Source of the DNA: Gammaproteobacteria bacterium | Lineage (GTDB): Bacteria; Pseudomonadota; Gammaproteobacteria; S012-40 | NCBI GenBank assembly: GCA_029881255.1 | Contig: JAOUMY010000001.1 | Span: 1,083,931-1,147,930 of the forward strand | Direction of reading: 5' to 3' | Length of the DNA stretch: 64,000 bases | The notes under the pieces: model-generated | Seen by the model: only the letters and a program-made list of their open reading frames with translations | Told to the model about the DNA's origin: nothing | The model's database searches: none | Made by a program: the position numbers and the translations under genes | Part shown: piece by piece, positions 47,699 to 55,027 of the stretch | Position numbering within the stretch: position 1 is the stretch's first letter | Layout of the letters: the number at the start of each line of letters is the position of its first letter

Positions 47699-47825
47699 AT
47701 CGTGTTCTCCTTGAGGCTACTCTCAAACCAGTCCCAGGCAAAAAAAAGGTGGGTCGTATCCCTTGTGCGTTGGAGTAAGTGGGATATGGCGGGATACGAC
47801 CTTAAAGCTGTATGCGTTACCAGTG

Positions 47826-47841
47826 CTGTAAGTATATACAG
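47826..47841 (-). promoter_or_regulatory. LexA (SOS) box
   Basis: CTGTAAGTATATACAG fits CTGT-N8-ACAG exactly, the gammaproteobacterial LexA consensus. It lies 128 bp upstream of the imuA start, so imuA-imuB should be induced by DNA damage. Confidence 0.88.
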
Positions 47842-47918
47842 TGAATTTACTGGATGGCAAGGTGTAATTGAAAATTTACCCCTAAGCCGGCCAAGTGGCC
47901 TTTTACGGCTTTCTGTTC

Positions 47919-47978
47919 AAGACGGGTCAAATACAACGTTTCTCTAATATTCGTGAAAAGAGGTATCTGACCCGTCTT
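47919..47978. repeat. REP-like inverted-repeat element
   Basis: Arms AAGACGGGTCAAATAC and GTATCTGACCCGTCTT (one mismatch) are 28 nt apart. The core GGGTCARATACAAC recurs near 54949 and, partly, near 51661. This is the form of dispersed REP/MITE-type repeats linked to IS200-like transposases; no such transposase is in the window. Confidence 0.6.
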
Positions 47979-48000
47979 AGTTCTTGGTCACGAACTAAGA
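47975..48000. promoter_or_regulatory. Inverted repeat upstream of the NAD operon
   Basis: 9-bp perfect arms TCTTAGTTC and GAACTAAGA with an 8-nt spacer. It overlaps the end of the REP-like element. A separate 14-bp palindrome, ACTGTAAATACAGT, is at 48008-48021. Either may be a regulator site or simply a hairpin. Confidence 0.4.
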
Positions 48001-48053
48001 TTTATGAACTGTAAATACAGTCACTTACAAGAAGCAGAAAAAATCTATTGACT

Positions 48054-48072
48054 TAGTGTCGCTGTCACACTA
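48054..48072 (+). promoter_or_regulatory. Upstream operator (NrtR-type, candidate)
   Basis: TAGTGT, 7-nt spacer, ACACTA: a perfect 6-bp inverted repeat. The same half-sites with the same spacing occur in the next operator 13 bp downstream, so both are probably bound by the NrtR encoded just after them. Confidence 0.7.
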
Positions 48073-48105
48073 TCTTCCTTAGTGTATTATCAACACTAAG
48101 GAAGA
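48073..48105 (+). promoter_or_regulatory. Main operator and RBS overlap (NrtR-type, candidate)
   Basis: Two perfect 13-bp arms (TCTTCCTTAGTGT / ACACTAAGGAAGA) with a 7-nt spacer end 6 nt before the nrtR ATG. The right arm contains the ribosome-binding site AAGGAAG. Protein binding would block transcription; the RNA hairpin could also hide the RBS. Confidence 0.8.
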
Positions 48106-48111
48106 TCGCTC

Positions 48112-48777
48112 ATGTATTCATACGAATACCCACATCCCGCGGTGACCACTGACATCGTGATATTCACGATTCGTGATGAACAGTTAAAAGTGCTGTTGAT
48201 AAAGCGCAAAGGTGAGCCATTCAAAGGCAAGTGGGCTTTGCCCGGTGGTTTTGTGCAAATGGATGAAAGCCTGGAAGAAAGCGCGCGCCGAGAACTAGAA
48301 GAAGAAACCGGAGTGAGTGGGGTCTACCTGGAGCAGCTATATACGTTTGGGCAACCGGAGCGCGACCCGCGAGAACGGGTTATTACCGTCGCGTATTACG
48401 CGCTAATTCCTTCCGACAAGATTCAAATACGGGCTGCTACCGACGCTGAAGCCGTGGGTTGGTTTGCCATGGATGACATACCGCCGCTCGCCTTTGATCA
48501 TCAAAACATTGTCGATATCGCCCATAACCGATTGGTGGCTAAATTGGATTACTCAACAATCGCCTTTGCGTTTATGCCGGCGGAATTCACCCTGGCTGAA
48601 TTGCAGGCGGTATACGAAATTATTTTGCAAGAGGAGATGGATAAACGGAATTTTCGCAAATGGGTGTTAGCCATGGAAAAAATCGAAGAAACAGGCGGCG
48701 CGAAGCGCGACGGTGCTCATCGTCCCGCGCGTTTGTATCGCGTGAAAAACCCAGGCCAGGTGGACATTATTAAATAA
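48112..48777 (+). CDS. nrtR: NrtR-type NUDIX transcriptional regulator
   Basis: A 221-residue protein with a NUDIX domain (residues 10-140) and a C-terminal winged helix (150-215). The NUDIX box is complete: GGFVQMDESLEESARRELEE then ETGV, so hydrolysis of ADP-ribose or a related compound is possible. The winged-helix part has FTLAELQAVYEIILQ, DKRNFRKWVL and GAHRPARLYRV, the NrtR signature. NrtR repressors sense NAD-related metabolites and control NAD synthesis genes. The gene is first in a four-gene operon and follows its own probable operator. Confidence 0.92.
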   Translation: MYSYEYPHPAVTTDIVIFTIRDEQLKVLLIKRKGEPFKGKWALPGGFVQMDESLEESARRELEEETGVSGVYLEQLYTFGQPERDPRERVITVAYYALIPSDKIQIRAATDAEAVGWFAMDDIPPLAFDHQNIVDIAHNRLVAKLDYSTIAFAFMPAEFTLAELQAVYEIILQEEMDKRNFRKWVLAMEKIEETGGAKRDGAHRPARLYRVKNPGQVDIIK

Positions 48778-48792
48778 GTGTGGAGGTGACAT

Positions 48793-49725
48793 ATGAAAAA
48801 CGCACTACTGTTAGCCCATTATTACACCACGCCAGATGTGCAAGCGATGGCGGATTACGTTGGCGACTCCTTAGAGCTTGCCATGATTGCGCAACGTGAA
48901 AAGGCCGAACGCATAGTATTTGCCGGTGTAAAGTTTATGGCCGAAACGGCCAAGATTCTAAACCCGGCAGCCGAGGTGATACTGCCAGACGCGCGCTCCA
49001 CGTGTTCACTCGTGACCCAAACCGATACGCGATTGCTCAAGTGCTGGCGTGAACGATACGCCGATCACGTGCATGTTACTTATATCAACTCGGACGTTGA
49101 AACCAAAACCCTGGCGGATTGGGTCGTCACGTCGCGCAATGTCGACGACATTGTCGCTCACCTCATCTCGTCGGGACGTAAAGTAATTTTCTCACCCGAT
49201 CGCAACATGGGCGCCTATCTCAATTACCAATACGGTTATGACATGCCGTTGTGGAGCGCTGTCTGCGAGGTGCACGACCAATTCAACGCCGAACGTATTG
49301 AGCAAATGTTGCAGGCAGTAAAAAGCGGTGATGCTGAACCACTACTCATTTCCCATCCCGAATCGCCGTTGCCCGTGCTTAAACAGTCCGATTTCGTTGG
49401 GTCGACAAAGCAGATGCTGCAATGGATAGCCAAACTCGAAGACGCAACGCGTTCTGTATTCGTTGCGACGGAAGAAGGCCTGCTACACAACATGCGCCAA
49501 ACAAGACCCGATCTCGATATTCGACAAGCGCCTATCTATGCAGGTTGTCAATGTAACGCGTGTCCGTATATGAAACGAAACACAGTTGAAAAGATTAGCG
49601 ACGCGATGCGAGGAGTGGGTTTGAAAATTGACTATCTCGATGCATTCCAGATGGAACGTGCCCGCAAGCCCATCGAACGAATGTTAGCGTTTGATAGTAG
49701 TCAAACGGCGGGGCACGCTGCGTAA
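48793..49725 (+). CDS. nadA: Quinolinate synthase-like protein, short form
   Basis: A 310-residue NadA-family protein. It starts directly at LLLAHYYTTPDVQAMADYV, so the N-terminal 40 or so residues of E. coli NadA are missing. The GDSLELA and KFMAETAKIL motifs are kept, as are the three [4Fe-4S] ligands: Cys71 (RSTCSL), Cys158 (AVCEVH) and Cys257 (CPYM). NadA condenses iminoaspartate and dihydroxyacetone phosphate to quinolinate. Whether this copy is the housekeeping enzyme is unknown; nadB and nadC are not here. GGAGGTGAC precedes the ATG, 15 bp after nrtR. Confidence 0.88.
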   Translation: MKNALLLAHYYTTPDVQAMADYVGDSLELAMIAQREKAERIVFAGVKFMAETAKILNPAAEVILPDARSTCSLVTQTDTRLLKCWRERYADHVHVTYINSDVETKTLADWVVTSRNVDDIVAHLISSGRKVIFSPDRNMGAYLNYQYGYDMPLWSAVCEVHDQFNAERIEQMLQAVKSGDAEPLLISHPESPLPVLKQSDFVGSTKQMLQWIAKLEDATRSVFVATEEGLLHNMRQTRPDLDIRQAPIYAGCQCNACPYMKRNTVEKISDAMRGVGLKIDYLDAFQMERARKPIERMLAFDSSQTAGHAA

Positions 49726-49772
49726 GCGCGTTCTTCGAAAGTAATAGAGGCTATTTGTCCAGGAGGTGATTT

Positions 49773-50651
49773 ATGATCCTTAACTACTTTAAAGGTGAGC
49801 CTAGTCAACATGTAATTCGCTACCGTAATGGTGAAGTGGTAGCGCATGGCGCTGGACGCGCATTCTGGTATTTAAGACACAACACGTCGATTGCCTGTGT
49901 ACCGTTAGGAAGCCAGGAGGCGCCATTTGTATTCAAAGAAACGACAAGAAATTTCCAGGAAATTGCGATTCAAGGCCAATTGACCTATCGCCTGACCAAA
50001 CCCCTGGAGGTTGCGGCATTGCTCGATTTTACGGTCGACACAAAAACAGGACGATATCTGTCAGATGATCCTGAAAAATTGATGCAACGAGTAGTGAACG
50101 CTATCCAAGCTTTGACACGTACAGGTGTAAATCAAATGAGCTTAGAAGATGCGCTGATTCGAGTCAAAGACCTTGGAGGGCAAGTGTTACTGGATATTCA
50201 CGACGATGTCGCGTTGCAAACAATGGGAGTTTTGGTCGAAAGCCTACACGTCACCTCAGTAACGGCTACACCTGAGATGCATAAAGCCTTGGAAGCCGAT
50301 TATCGCGAAAGTTTGCAACGTCGGGCGGACCAGGCAATCTACGCGCGTCGGGCCGCTGCCGTGGTAGAAGAGGTTAAACTAAAACATTCCGCAATGGACG
50401 CTGATATTGTCCTGGAAGAAAAACGCAAAACCCTAGTCGAAACACAGGCGCAAAATCAATTGACATTGGCAGAATCTGAAGCGCGCGCCGAAGAGATGAA
50501 GCTTAACCCCTATGGCAATTTGCCGCCACAGGCGCTGATTGGCTTGGCGCTGAAAGAATGGGCCGCAAATGCTGGAAAGATCGGTAATCTCAACATTACG
50601 CCGGATCTGCTTGGGCAATTGGTGACGTATGTTGGGAGTGTACGCAAATGA
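49773..50651 (+). CDS. SPFH/Band 7-domain protein
   Basis: A 292-residue protein with an SPFH domain (about 15-190: VVAHGAGRAFWYLRHN, IAIQGQLTYRLTKP, LEVAALLDF) and a C-terminal Ala/Glu-rich coiled coil (about 190-245). It has no transmembrane helix or signal peptide, so it is cytosolic or peripheral. SPFH proteins form large rings that organise membranes or enzymes. AGGAGGTGA precedes the ATG. Its stop overlaps the next start by 4 bp, which ties it to the NAD-kinase-like gene. Confidence 0.9.
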   Translation: MILNYFKGEPSQHVIRYRNGEVVAHGAGRAFWYLRHNTSIACVPLGSQEAPFVFKETTRNFQEIAIQGQLTYRLTKPLEVAALLDFTVDTKTGRYLSDDPEKLMQRVVNAIQALTRTGVNQMSLEDALIRVKDLGGQVLLDIHDDVALQTMGVLVESLHVTSVTATPEMHKALEADYRESLQRRADQAIYARRAAAVVEEVKLKHSAMDADIVLEEKRKTLVETQAQNQLTLAESEARAEEMKLNPYGNLPPQALIGLALKEWAANAGKIGNLNITPDLLGQLVTYVGSVRK

Positions 50652-51619
50652 ATGTTCCTCTGTATCAGGAATATGCTTCTAGTACCGTGCTATTCGAGAC
50701 CGTGGTGATTGTCACCAAAGCCACGGTTCTCGAAGAGCTAGTTAAACGTTTTAACACTCAGGCGCAGGCGAAGTTCTATCTTGAACATGCTGGGCAGGAC
50801 TTTGAGGCGATACGTGGCAAGCATGAAGAATATACGCAAATCGTCACACAGGTACGTAACGCTATTCCGCGCGGTTTTCGAGTTCAAGTATTGGATCGTA
50901 GTCTGTTACCACAATACGTATTTACTAAGTCCGATTTGATTGTGGTGATCGGGCCTGACGGTCTAGTGGTCAACACGGCTAAATACGTAAACGAAAATCA
51001 GCCGATTGTCGCAGTAAACCCTGACACAACAGCTATTGATGGTGTTTTGTTGCCTTTTACAAGGGAATCAATCTTCAACGGTTTGGAAAAAACATTGTTA
51101 GGTAAGTTTCGAGTTAAAGAAATCACAATGGCAGAGGTAAGGCTTAATGATGGTCAAACCTTGTTGGCATTCAACGATCTATTTATTGGCGCACAATCCC
51201 ACGTGTCTGCGCGCTATGACATTCGGCAGGGCGAAAAATTCGAGCATCATTCATCCAGTGGTGTGATCGTGTCAACAGGGGCTGGTTCTACTGGGTGGCT
51301 ACGCTCTGTCTATGCGGGAGCCACAGCAATTGTGGAGGCGCTTGGCGGGAAAGTAACGCCACCGCCAAACAACGGATCAATCCCTTGGGATAGTGAATAT
51401 CTTATCTATAGCGTACGTGAACCGTTTCCAAGCAAATCAACGCAAGCACAAATGGTCTATGGAGTGATAACACAAGATAAGCCACTTATCGTCACCTCTA
51501 ATATGGCCTCGGGAGGAACAATTTTTAGCGACGGTGTGGAAGCAGATCGTGTTGAGTTTAACGCCGGTATCATAGCAAATATTGGACTAGCAAAGCAGAG
51601 AACACATCTTGTTGTGTGA
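50648..51619 (+). CDS. NAD-kinase-like protein
   Basis: A 323-residue protein related to NAD kinase. The GGDG motif appears as VVIGPDGLVV (residues 99-108, Asp104 kept, one Gly changed to Pro). The NE/ND motif appears as AFNDLFIGAQ, and the GST region as SGVIVSTGAGSTGW (204-217). The first 90 residues differ from typical NAD kinases. It may phosphorylate NAD or a related compound; the changed motif makes this uncertain. It is last in the operon and starts in the ATGA overlap with the SPFH gene. Confidence 0.78.
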   Translation: MNVPLYQEYASSTVLFETVVIVTKATVLEELVKRFNTQAQAKFYLEHAGQDFEAIRGKHEEYTQIVTQVRNAIPRGFRVQVLDRSLLPQYVFTKSDLIVVIGPDGLVVNTAKYVNENQPIVAVNPDTTAIDGVLLPFTRESIFNGLEKTLLGKFRVKEITMAEVRLNDGQTLLAFNDLFIGAQSHVSARYDIRQGEKFEHHSSSGVIVSTGAGSTGWLRSVYAGATAIVEALGGKVTPPPNNGSIPWDSEYLIYSVREPFPSKSTQAQMVYGVITQDKPLIVTSNMASGGTIFSDGVEADRVEFNAGIIANIGLAKQRTHLVV

Positions 51620-51732
51620 ATAGGTTTCGCCCAATTGGATAAATAACGATGAAAGAGGTGTGTCAAATACAACCTATTAGGAACTGAAACGGTAACACGT
51701 AAACGAGACATTCCTGCAAATATAGATATACA

Positions 51733-51816
51733 AGATACCGTCATTTTCAAATGCGGCAAATCGATTTCGCCCTCAAAGCTGGACGTGGTGGGTATACCCA
51801 GATGATTGTATTTCAT
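51733..51816 (-). pseudogene. VOC-family protein, N-terminal fragment
   Basis: The frame from the ATG at 51816 reads MKYNHLGIPTTSSFEGEIDL, then PHLKMTVS, the start of a glyoxalase/bleomycin-resistance (VOC) protein. Similarity stops abruptly after about 28 residues, and the rest of the frame is unrelated antisense of the NAD-kinase-like gene. This is a gene remnant. Confidence 0.6.
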
Positions 51817-51855
51817 TGTTGAATTCTCCAACGCGTTTAGACGAGTTGTCGGGTC

Positions 51856-52167
51856 TTAGACAGGAATCGCGTCCGATAAGATATCGTAGGAATTAAACAC
51901 GCGTTCCGATAGTCCATATTTTCTTGCCTGCTCTCTCCATGGTTCTATATGTGGAGCGATTAAATGCTTCTCCAGGCTTGCTCTATCTGGCCATAACTCG
52001 GAAAAACGTATCAGGCCCTTATCAAAAGGATCTTCGGCGACTTCATACAATATACAACCATCTAGTTCCTGGGTGGCCTTCACGAATTCCCGAAGATGAG
52101 GGAGCACATCATTGATGTTCTCGGGCGGGAATCTCAAGATTCCAAATACGGCTACTGTTGCCTTCAT
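51856..52167 (-). CDS. Antibiotic biosynthesis monooxygenase (ABM) domain protein
   Basis: A 103-residue small protein with the ABM fold: VAVFGILRFPPENINDVLPH, FVKATQELDGCILYEVAED and FSELWPDRASLEKHL. The length is typical. The start at 52167 has AAGGAAGGAA upstream and is preferred to the frame's upstream extension. ABM proteins act as dimers and may be monooxygenases or haem/quinone-binding proteins; the substrate is unknown. Confidence 0.88.
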   Translation of the reverse strand: MKATVAVFGILRFPPENINDVLPHLREFVKATQELDGCILYEVAEDPFDKGLIRFSELWPDRASLEKHLIAPHIEPWREQARKYGLSERVFNSYDILSDAIPV

Positions 52168-52194
52168 TGTTCCTTCCTTGTACAAATTCCGTTA

Positions 52195-52569
52195 CTAGCG
52201 CAATCTCCATGGCGGATATCTTCGATTTACACCGGCAGTATAAAGACAAATTAAATTCCCACTAGGATCTCGTAATCGCGCCTCAGTCCAAAGCCACTCT
52301 TCCGCTTTTGGAATAGTGCCGAAGTAATAACCTTTCTTCACAAGGTCCGCATGTACTTCCGATAGATTATCGACCTCAAAATATATGACGGCGCCGGGTG
52401 AGGATGTTTTAGATTCTACTTTATCTAGCGAAAAAGTTGCGTCGCCTGCAGGACATTCGAATCGGGTATACGTGTCAGTGGACACGATTTTTCGAAACCC
52501 CATGCCTTCATAGAAGGCGTTCGATGCTTCGATATTTTGTGCAGGTAGCGTGACTTGATTAAGATTCAT
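52195..52569 (-). CDS. VOC-family protein (glyoxalase/bleomycin-resistance fold)
   Basis: A 124-residue single VOC domain: LNQVTLPAQNIEASNAFYEG, ATFSLDKVE, AVIYFEVDNL and ARLRDPSGNLICLY. Metal ligands could include the Glu in the YFEVDN strand. The start at 52569 fits the family. It is upstream of the ABM gene on the same strand (27 bp between the genes), so they may be co-transcribed. Function not known. Confidence 0.85.
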   Translation of the reverse strand: MNLNQVTLPAQNIEASNAFYEGMGFRKIVSTDTYTRFECPAGDATFSLDKVESKTSSPGAVIYFEVDNLSEVHADLVKKGYYFGTIPKAEEWLWTEARLRDPSGNLICLYTAGVNRRYPPWRLR

Positions 52570-52616
52570 AGCATTGTCACAAATGATCCTGGTTTCTATC
52601 ATCAACAGGCGGTTCC

Positions 52617-52904
52617 TTACGCAAACAAATTCACTAACAAGCTACTTTTCCTCATAATGCGTAGTATATCTTCCCTGCCGAAATCTCTTGCCGCCTCGTA
52701 TGCGTCTTTGTCTTCCATCAGTGTCTTAATCGCCGGGTCTGCGTCCTACTCTAGCAAAAGTCGTACGACTTCAATATGCCCGCTTTTTGTACTCACGAAT
52801 AGGGGAGTCGCCACAATTTCTGGGTGTTGATAATTAGGATTTACGCCGTTCTATAGATAGCGCAGAATTAGCCTAATATCTCCTCTTACCGCCGTGCGAT
52901 ACAT
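52617..52904 (-). pseudogene. Ankyrin-repeat protein with two amber stops
   Basis: The frame opening at 52904 (MYRTAVRGDIRLILRYL) is broken by TAG, resumes NGVNPNYQHPEIVATPLFVS and SGHIEVVRLLLE, is broken by a second TAG, then reads DADPAIKTLMEDKDAYEAAR and ends at a TAA at 52617. The two repeats and the ATPLFVS...GHIEVVRLLLE pattern are ankyrin. Both stops fall where a residue is expected in the repeat, consistent with C-to-T changes at CAG codons. No other disruption of the frame is visible. Confidence 0.75.
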
Positions 52905-52944
52905 CGTTTTCCTGTGGCACGAATCTGTCACCACCATACAAAAA

Positions 52945-53550
52945 TTATCGCTCGGACTCAAGACAGGACATGTTTTTACTGAACTGCTTTGAAATAAAGT
53001 CTGGTGAGAAGCGCCAGGTTTGTGTTTTGCCTGGTGTCTCAAGTGGATCGACAAAAGTAAGCACCGCATTGTCTGAAGGAGGAACAAATTTTAGTTTATG
53101 AAAGTGAGCTTCTGCCTCGATAAATCCATCAGTGCGTGTCTTGATAGTGATGCCGCGCAGGCGAGTCAAGCGTCCCCATAGTTCCTCGTTTTCAGTGACG
53201 CTTTCATCGCAAGGATTAATGCATTTTAGTATACCTTCTGAAATCTCTCCCTTATTGTTGGTTGTGCTCACCACCAAACGCGGTGGTGTGATACAGGTGC
53301 TTTGATCTGCCAGAATGTCCTGGATATGTGGAGGGTTCAATGAAACATAGGTAGTGGTTCCGAAATGTTTCCCCAAATGCTTTTTTACCCACGGTTGTGG
53401 AAGCTGGTAGACTGCCCAAACCCCATTTTGATTAGGCTCTACGAGTGTCCCTTCAGCATGTGCGCAGCTAAAAAAAACAGTTATTGAGACGAATGCAAAT
53501 ACGCAACTAACCAGTCGTCGTGGAAAAGAAATAAACGAATAAACGATCAT
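52945..53550 (-). CDS. Probable periplasmic immunity protein
   Basis: A 201-residue protein with a Sec signal peptide (FPRRLVSCVFAFVSITVFF, cleavage after SCAHA). The mature part has several Cys residues (TCITPPR, KCINPCDES) and beta-rich segments, and shows no enzymatic motif. Its start overlaps the toxin stop by 4 bp, so the two are translated together. A secreted partner of a peptidoglycan amidase is expected to act as its inhibitor; the role is inferred. Confidence 0.6.
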   Translation of the reverse strand: MIVYSFISFPRRLVSCVFAFVSITVFFSCAHAEGTLVEPNQNGVWAVYQLPQPWVKKHLGKHFGTTTYVSLNPPHIQDILADQSTCITPPRLVVSTTNNKGEISEGILKCINPCDESVTENEELWGRLTRLRGITIKTRTDGFIEAEAHFHKLKFVPPSDNAVLTFVDPLETPGKTQTWRFSPDFISKQFSKNMSCLESER

Positions 53551-54701
53551 GGAGTGTCTCCATATGCCCGTGTTATCTTTGCTGCCCAGTAGGGTTTGCT
53601 GGTGCTAAATGGATAATCCTTTATGTCCAGGGTGTGCACGTAACCGTTATTAGTGCCTCGATTCGTAAATTCATGAACGTGTCTGTCTACTACGAGAACG
53701 ACATGCCCTTCATTCCACATGACATAGGTGCCGGTTTTATGATCATCGAAAAACTTGATGATGTCATCCTTCTTCTTGGCATCAATATCGAATGGTCGAG
53801 TGGCGCCAAGGTGTTCAGCTAGCTGAGTGCCATAACCACTCATTCCTTTTTTGCTTGCATCACAAGCGAAAATTCCGCCAACGTAGGTTGTGCAGTCGAA
53901 TCCTCGTTTGTCGTTGTCTATTACCGGTAAATTGTTATATACAAAATAGTAGTCACCATCTATAGCTTCGTGATGAAGTATTCTGCCCGTGCCATTCCCG
54001 GTGTATTTCAATGCTGGGCCGGTATCTCCTTCACCCATAGCCGGGCTTAGAGGGCCGCTAATGGGTTTTACAGGGCAAGTTAAAAATTCGACATTTGAAA
54101 TGGAAACTGGCCAGTTCTCACGTGCTACATATAGTGCGCAAGGTATCTTTTTCCCCCAAAGATTCTGCTTCTTAATTAACGCCAGCAATTGGGGTAGGTT
54201 CTCGGACGAAAATAGATCTTTTGAGGATCTATCGGTAACGTCTATGACCTGAGTGGGGTCGATTTGGGCATTCACGATCGCTAACAAAGGCGGTGATGCT
54301 GCGATTCGAAACAAGATTCGATAGGGCTTTGGTGGCTTAGTTCCGGTGTATGAAATCTTGTAAGCTCCATTGTTAAATCGCTCAAGGGTTGGAGTTTTGA
54401 GCTTGAGAGGAGTATTTAAACTGACCAGCCGATTAAATGTCGTCTTGTTTGGCTCTATTAATCCATCGTCTTTCCCATAAAGTTTTTGAAAACCACGTAT
54501 GGCGTTTATAGTGTCATAAGATATGCGAAGAGGCGGAGTCGCCAAAAGTTTGCCAGGGGTATTGGTAGTAAAAGGTAGACGAGGAATTTTCTCACCAGTC
54601 CAAACGACTCTGGCCTGTTCTAAAAGATTCTCAACGATTGCCACGTCGCGCGGATTGTTTACTCCATTTTCTCCAACTGAATTTACTATTTTTTCGGTCA
54701 T
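53547..54701 (-). CDS. Probable peptidoglycan amidase effector (PG-binding + NlpC/P60-like)
   Basis: A 384-residue protein without a signal peptide. The N-terminal region (about 5-95: NSVGENGVNNPRDVAIVENL, then INAIRGFQKLYGKDDGLIEP) is a peptidoglycan-binding-like domain. A linker follows to about 225. The C-terminal domain has a Cys-His pair typical of NlpC/P60-like amidases: GFDCTTYVGG (Cys270) and EGHVVLVVD (His333). The lack of a signal with a secreted partner fits a type VI secretion effector. The start at 54701 has GGAA upstream; the frame's TTG extension to 54734 is rejected. Confidence 0.65.
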   Translation of the reverse strand: MTEKIVNSVGENGVNNPRDVAIVENLLEQARVVWTGEKIPRLPFTTNTPGKLLATPPLRISYDTINAIRGFQKLYGKDDGLIEPNKTTFNRLVSLNTPLKLKTPTLERFNNGAYKISYTGTKPPKPYRILFRIAASPPLLAIVNAQIDPTQVIDVTDRSSKDLFSSENLPQLLALIKKQNLWGKKIPCALYVARENWPVSISNVEFLTCPVKPISGPLSPAMGEGDTGPALKYTGNGTGRILHHEAIDGDYYFVYNNLPVIDNDKRGFDCTTYVGGIFACDASKKGMSGYGTQLAEHLGATRPFDIDAKKKDDIIKFFDDHKTGTYVMWNEGHVVLVVDRHVHEFTNRGTNNGYVHTLDIKDYPFSTSKPYWAAKITRAYGDTP

Positions 54702-55027
54702 AGTCGGTTCCAGTGCTTGTTCGTAAAAAACCAATTAAGATGTCTTTTTTCAGCTATGTGAGGCAAAGAATAACACTCGAATACCTAATAAGAATTATAA
54801 GGTATTCGTGTTGTTATCTCCTTCTCAATAGTATATCCAGCCTGAACGAAAAATGCGTTATCAGAATTAGTTAATCCGCCAGTGGACTCATGAAGTGGAA
54901 AATATAAGAAATATGATAGAGTCGTGTTCTGCGTTGTTGGTAAAAGTTGGGTCAGATACAACTTTTCAATTTTTCTGAATGCTGAGCGTGCGACATTAAT
55001 TAGATTCATTAATCATAACGATTGTAT
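54702..55027. other. Intergenic region with hairpin and REP-like fragment
   Basis: About 325 bp. An imperfect hairpin at 54772-54812 (AACACTCGAATACCT / AGGTATTCGTGTT, one bulged T) could be a terminator. A GGGTCAGATACAACTTTTC sequence near 54949-54967 matches the REP-like core at 47.9 kb. A 74-codon minus frame at 54785-55009 overlaps both and has no recognisable features, so it is not called. Confidence 0.45.

Noticed and set aside
48008..48021. ACTGTAAATACAGT as a second LexA box
   Set aside because: The CTG-to-CAG spacing is 6 and not 10, so it does not fit LexA.
54785..55009. 74-codon minus frame between effector and chrA
   Set aside because: It overlaps a hairpin and a REP-like fragment and has no ribosome-binding site or family pattern.
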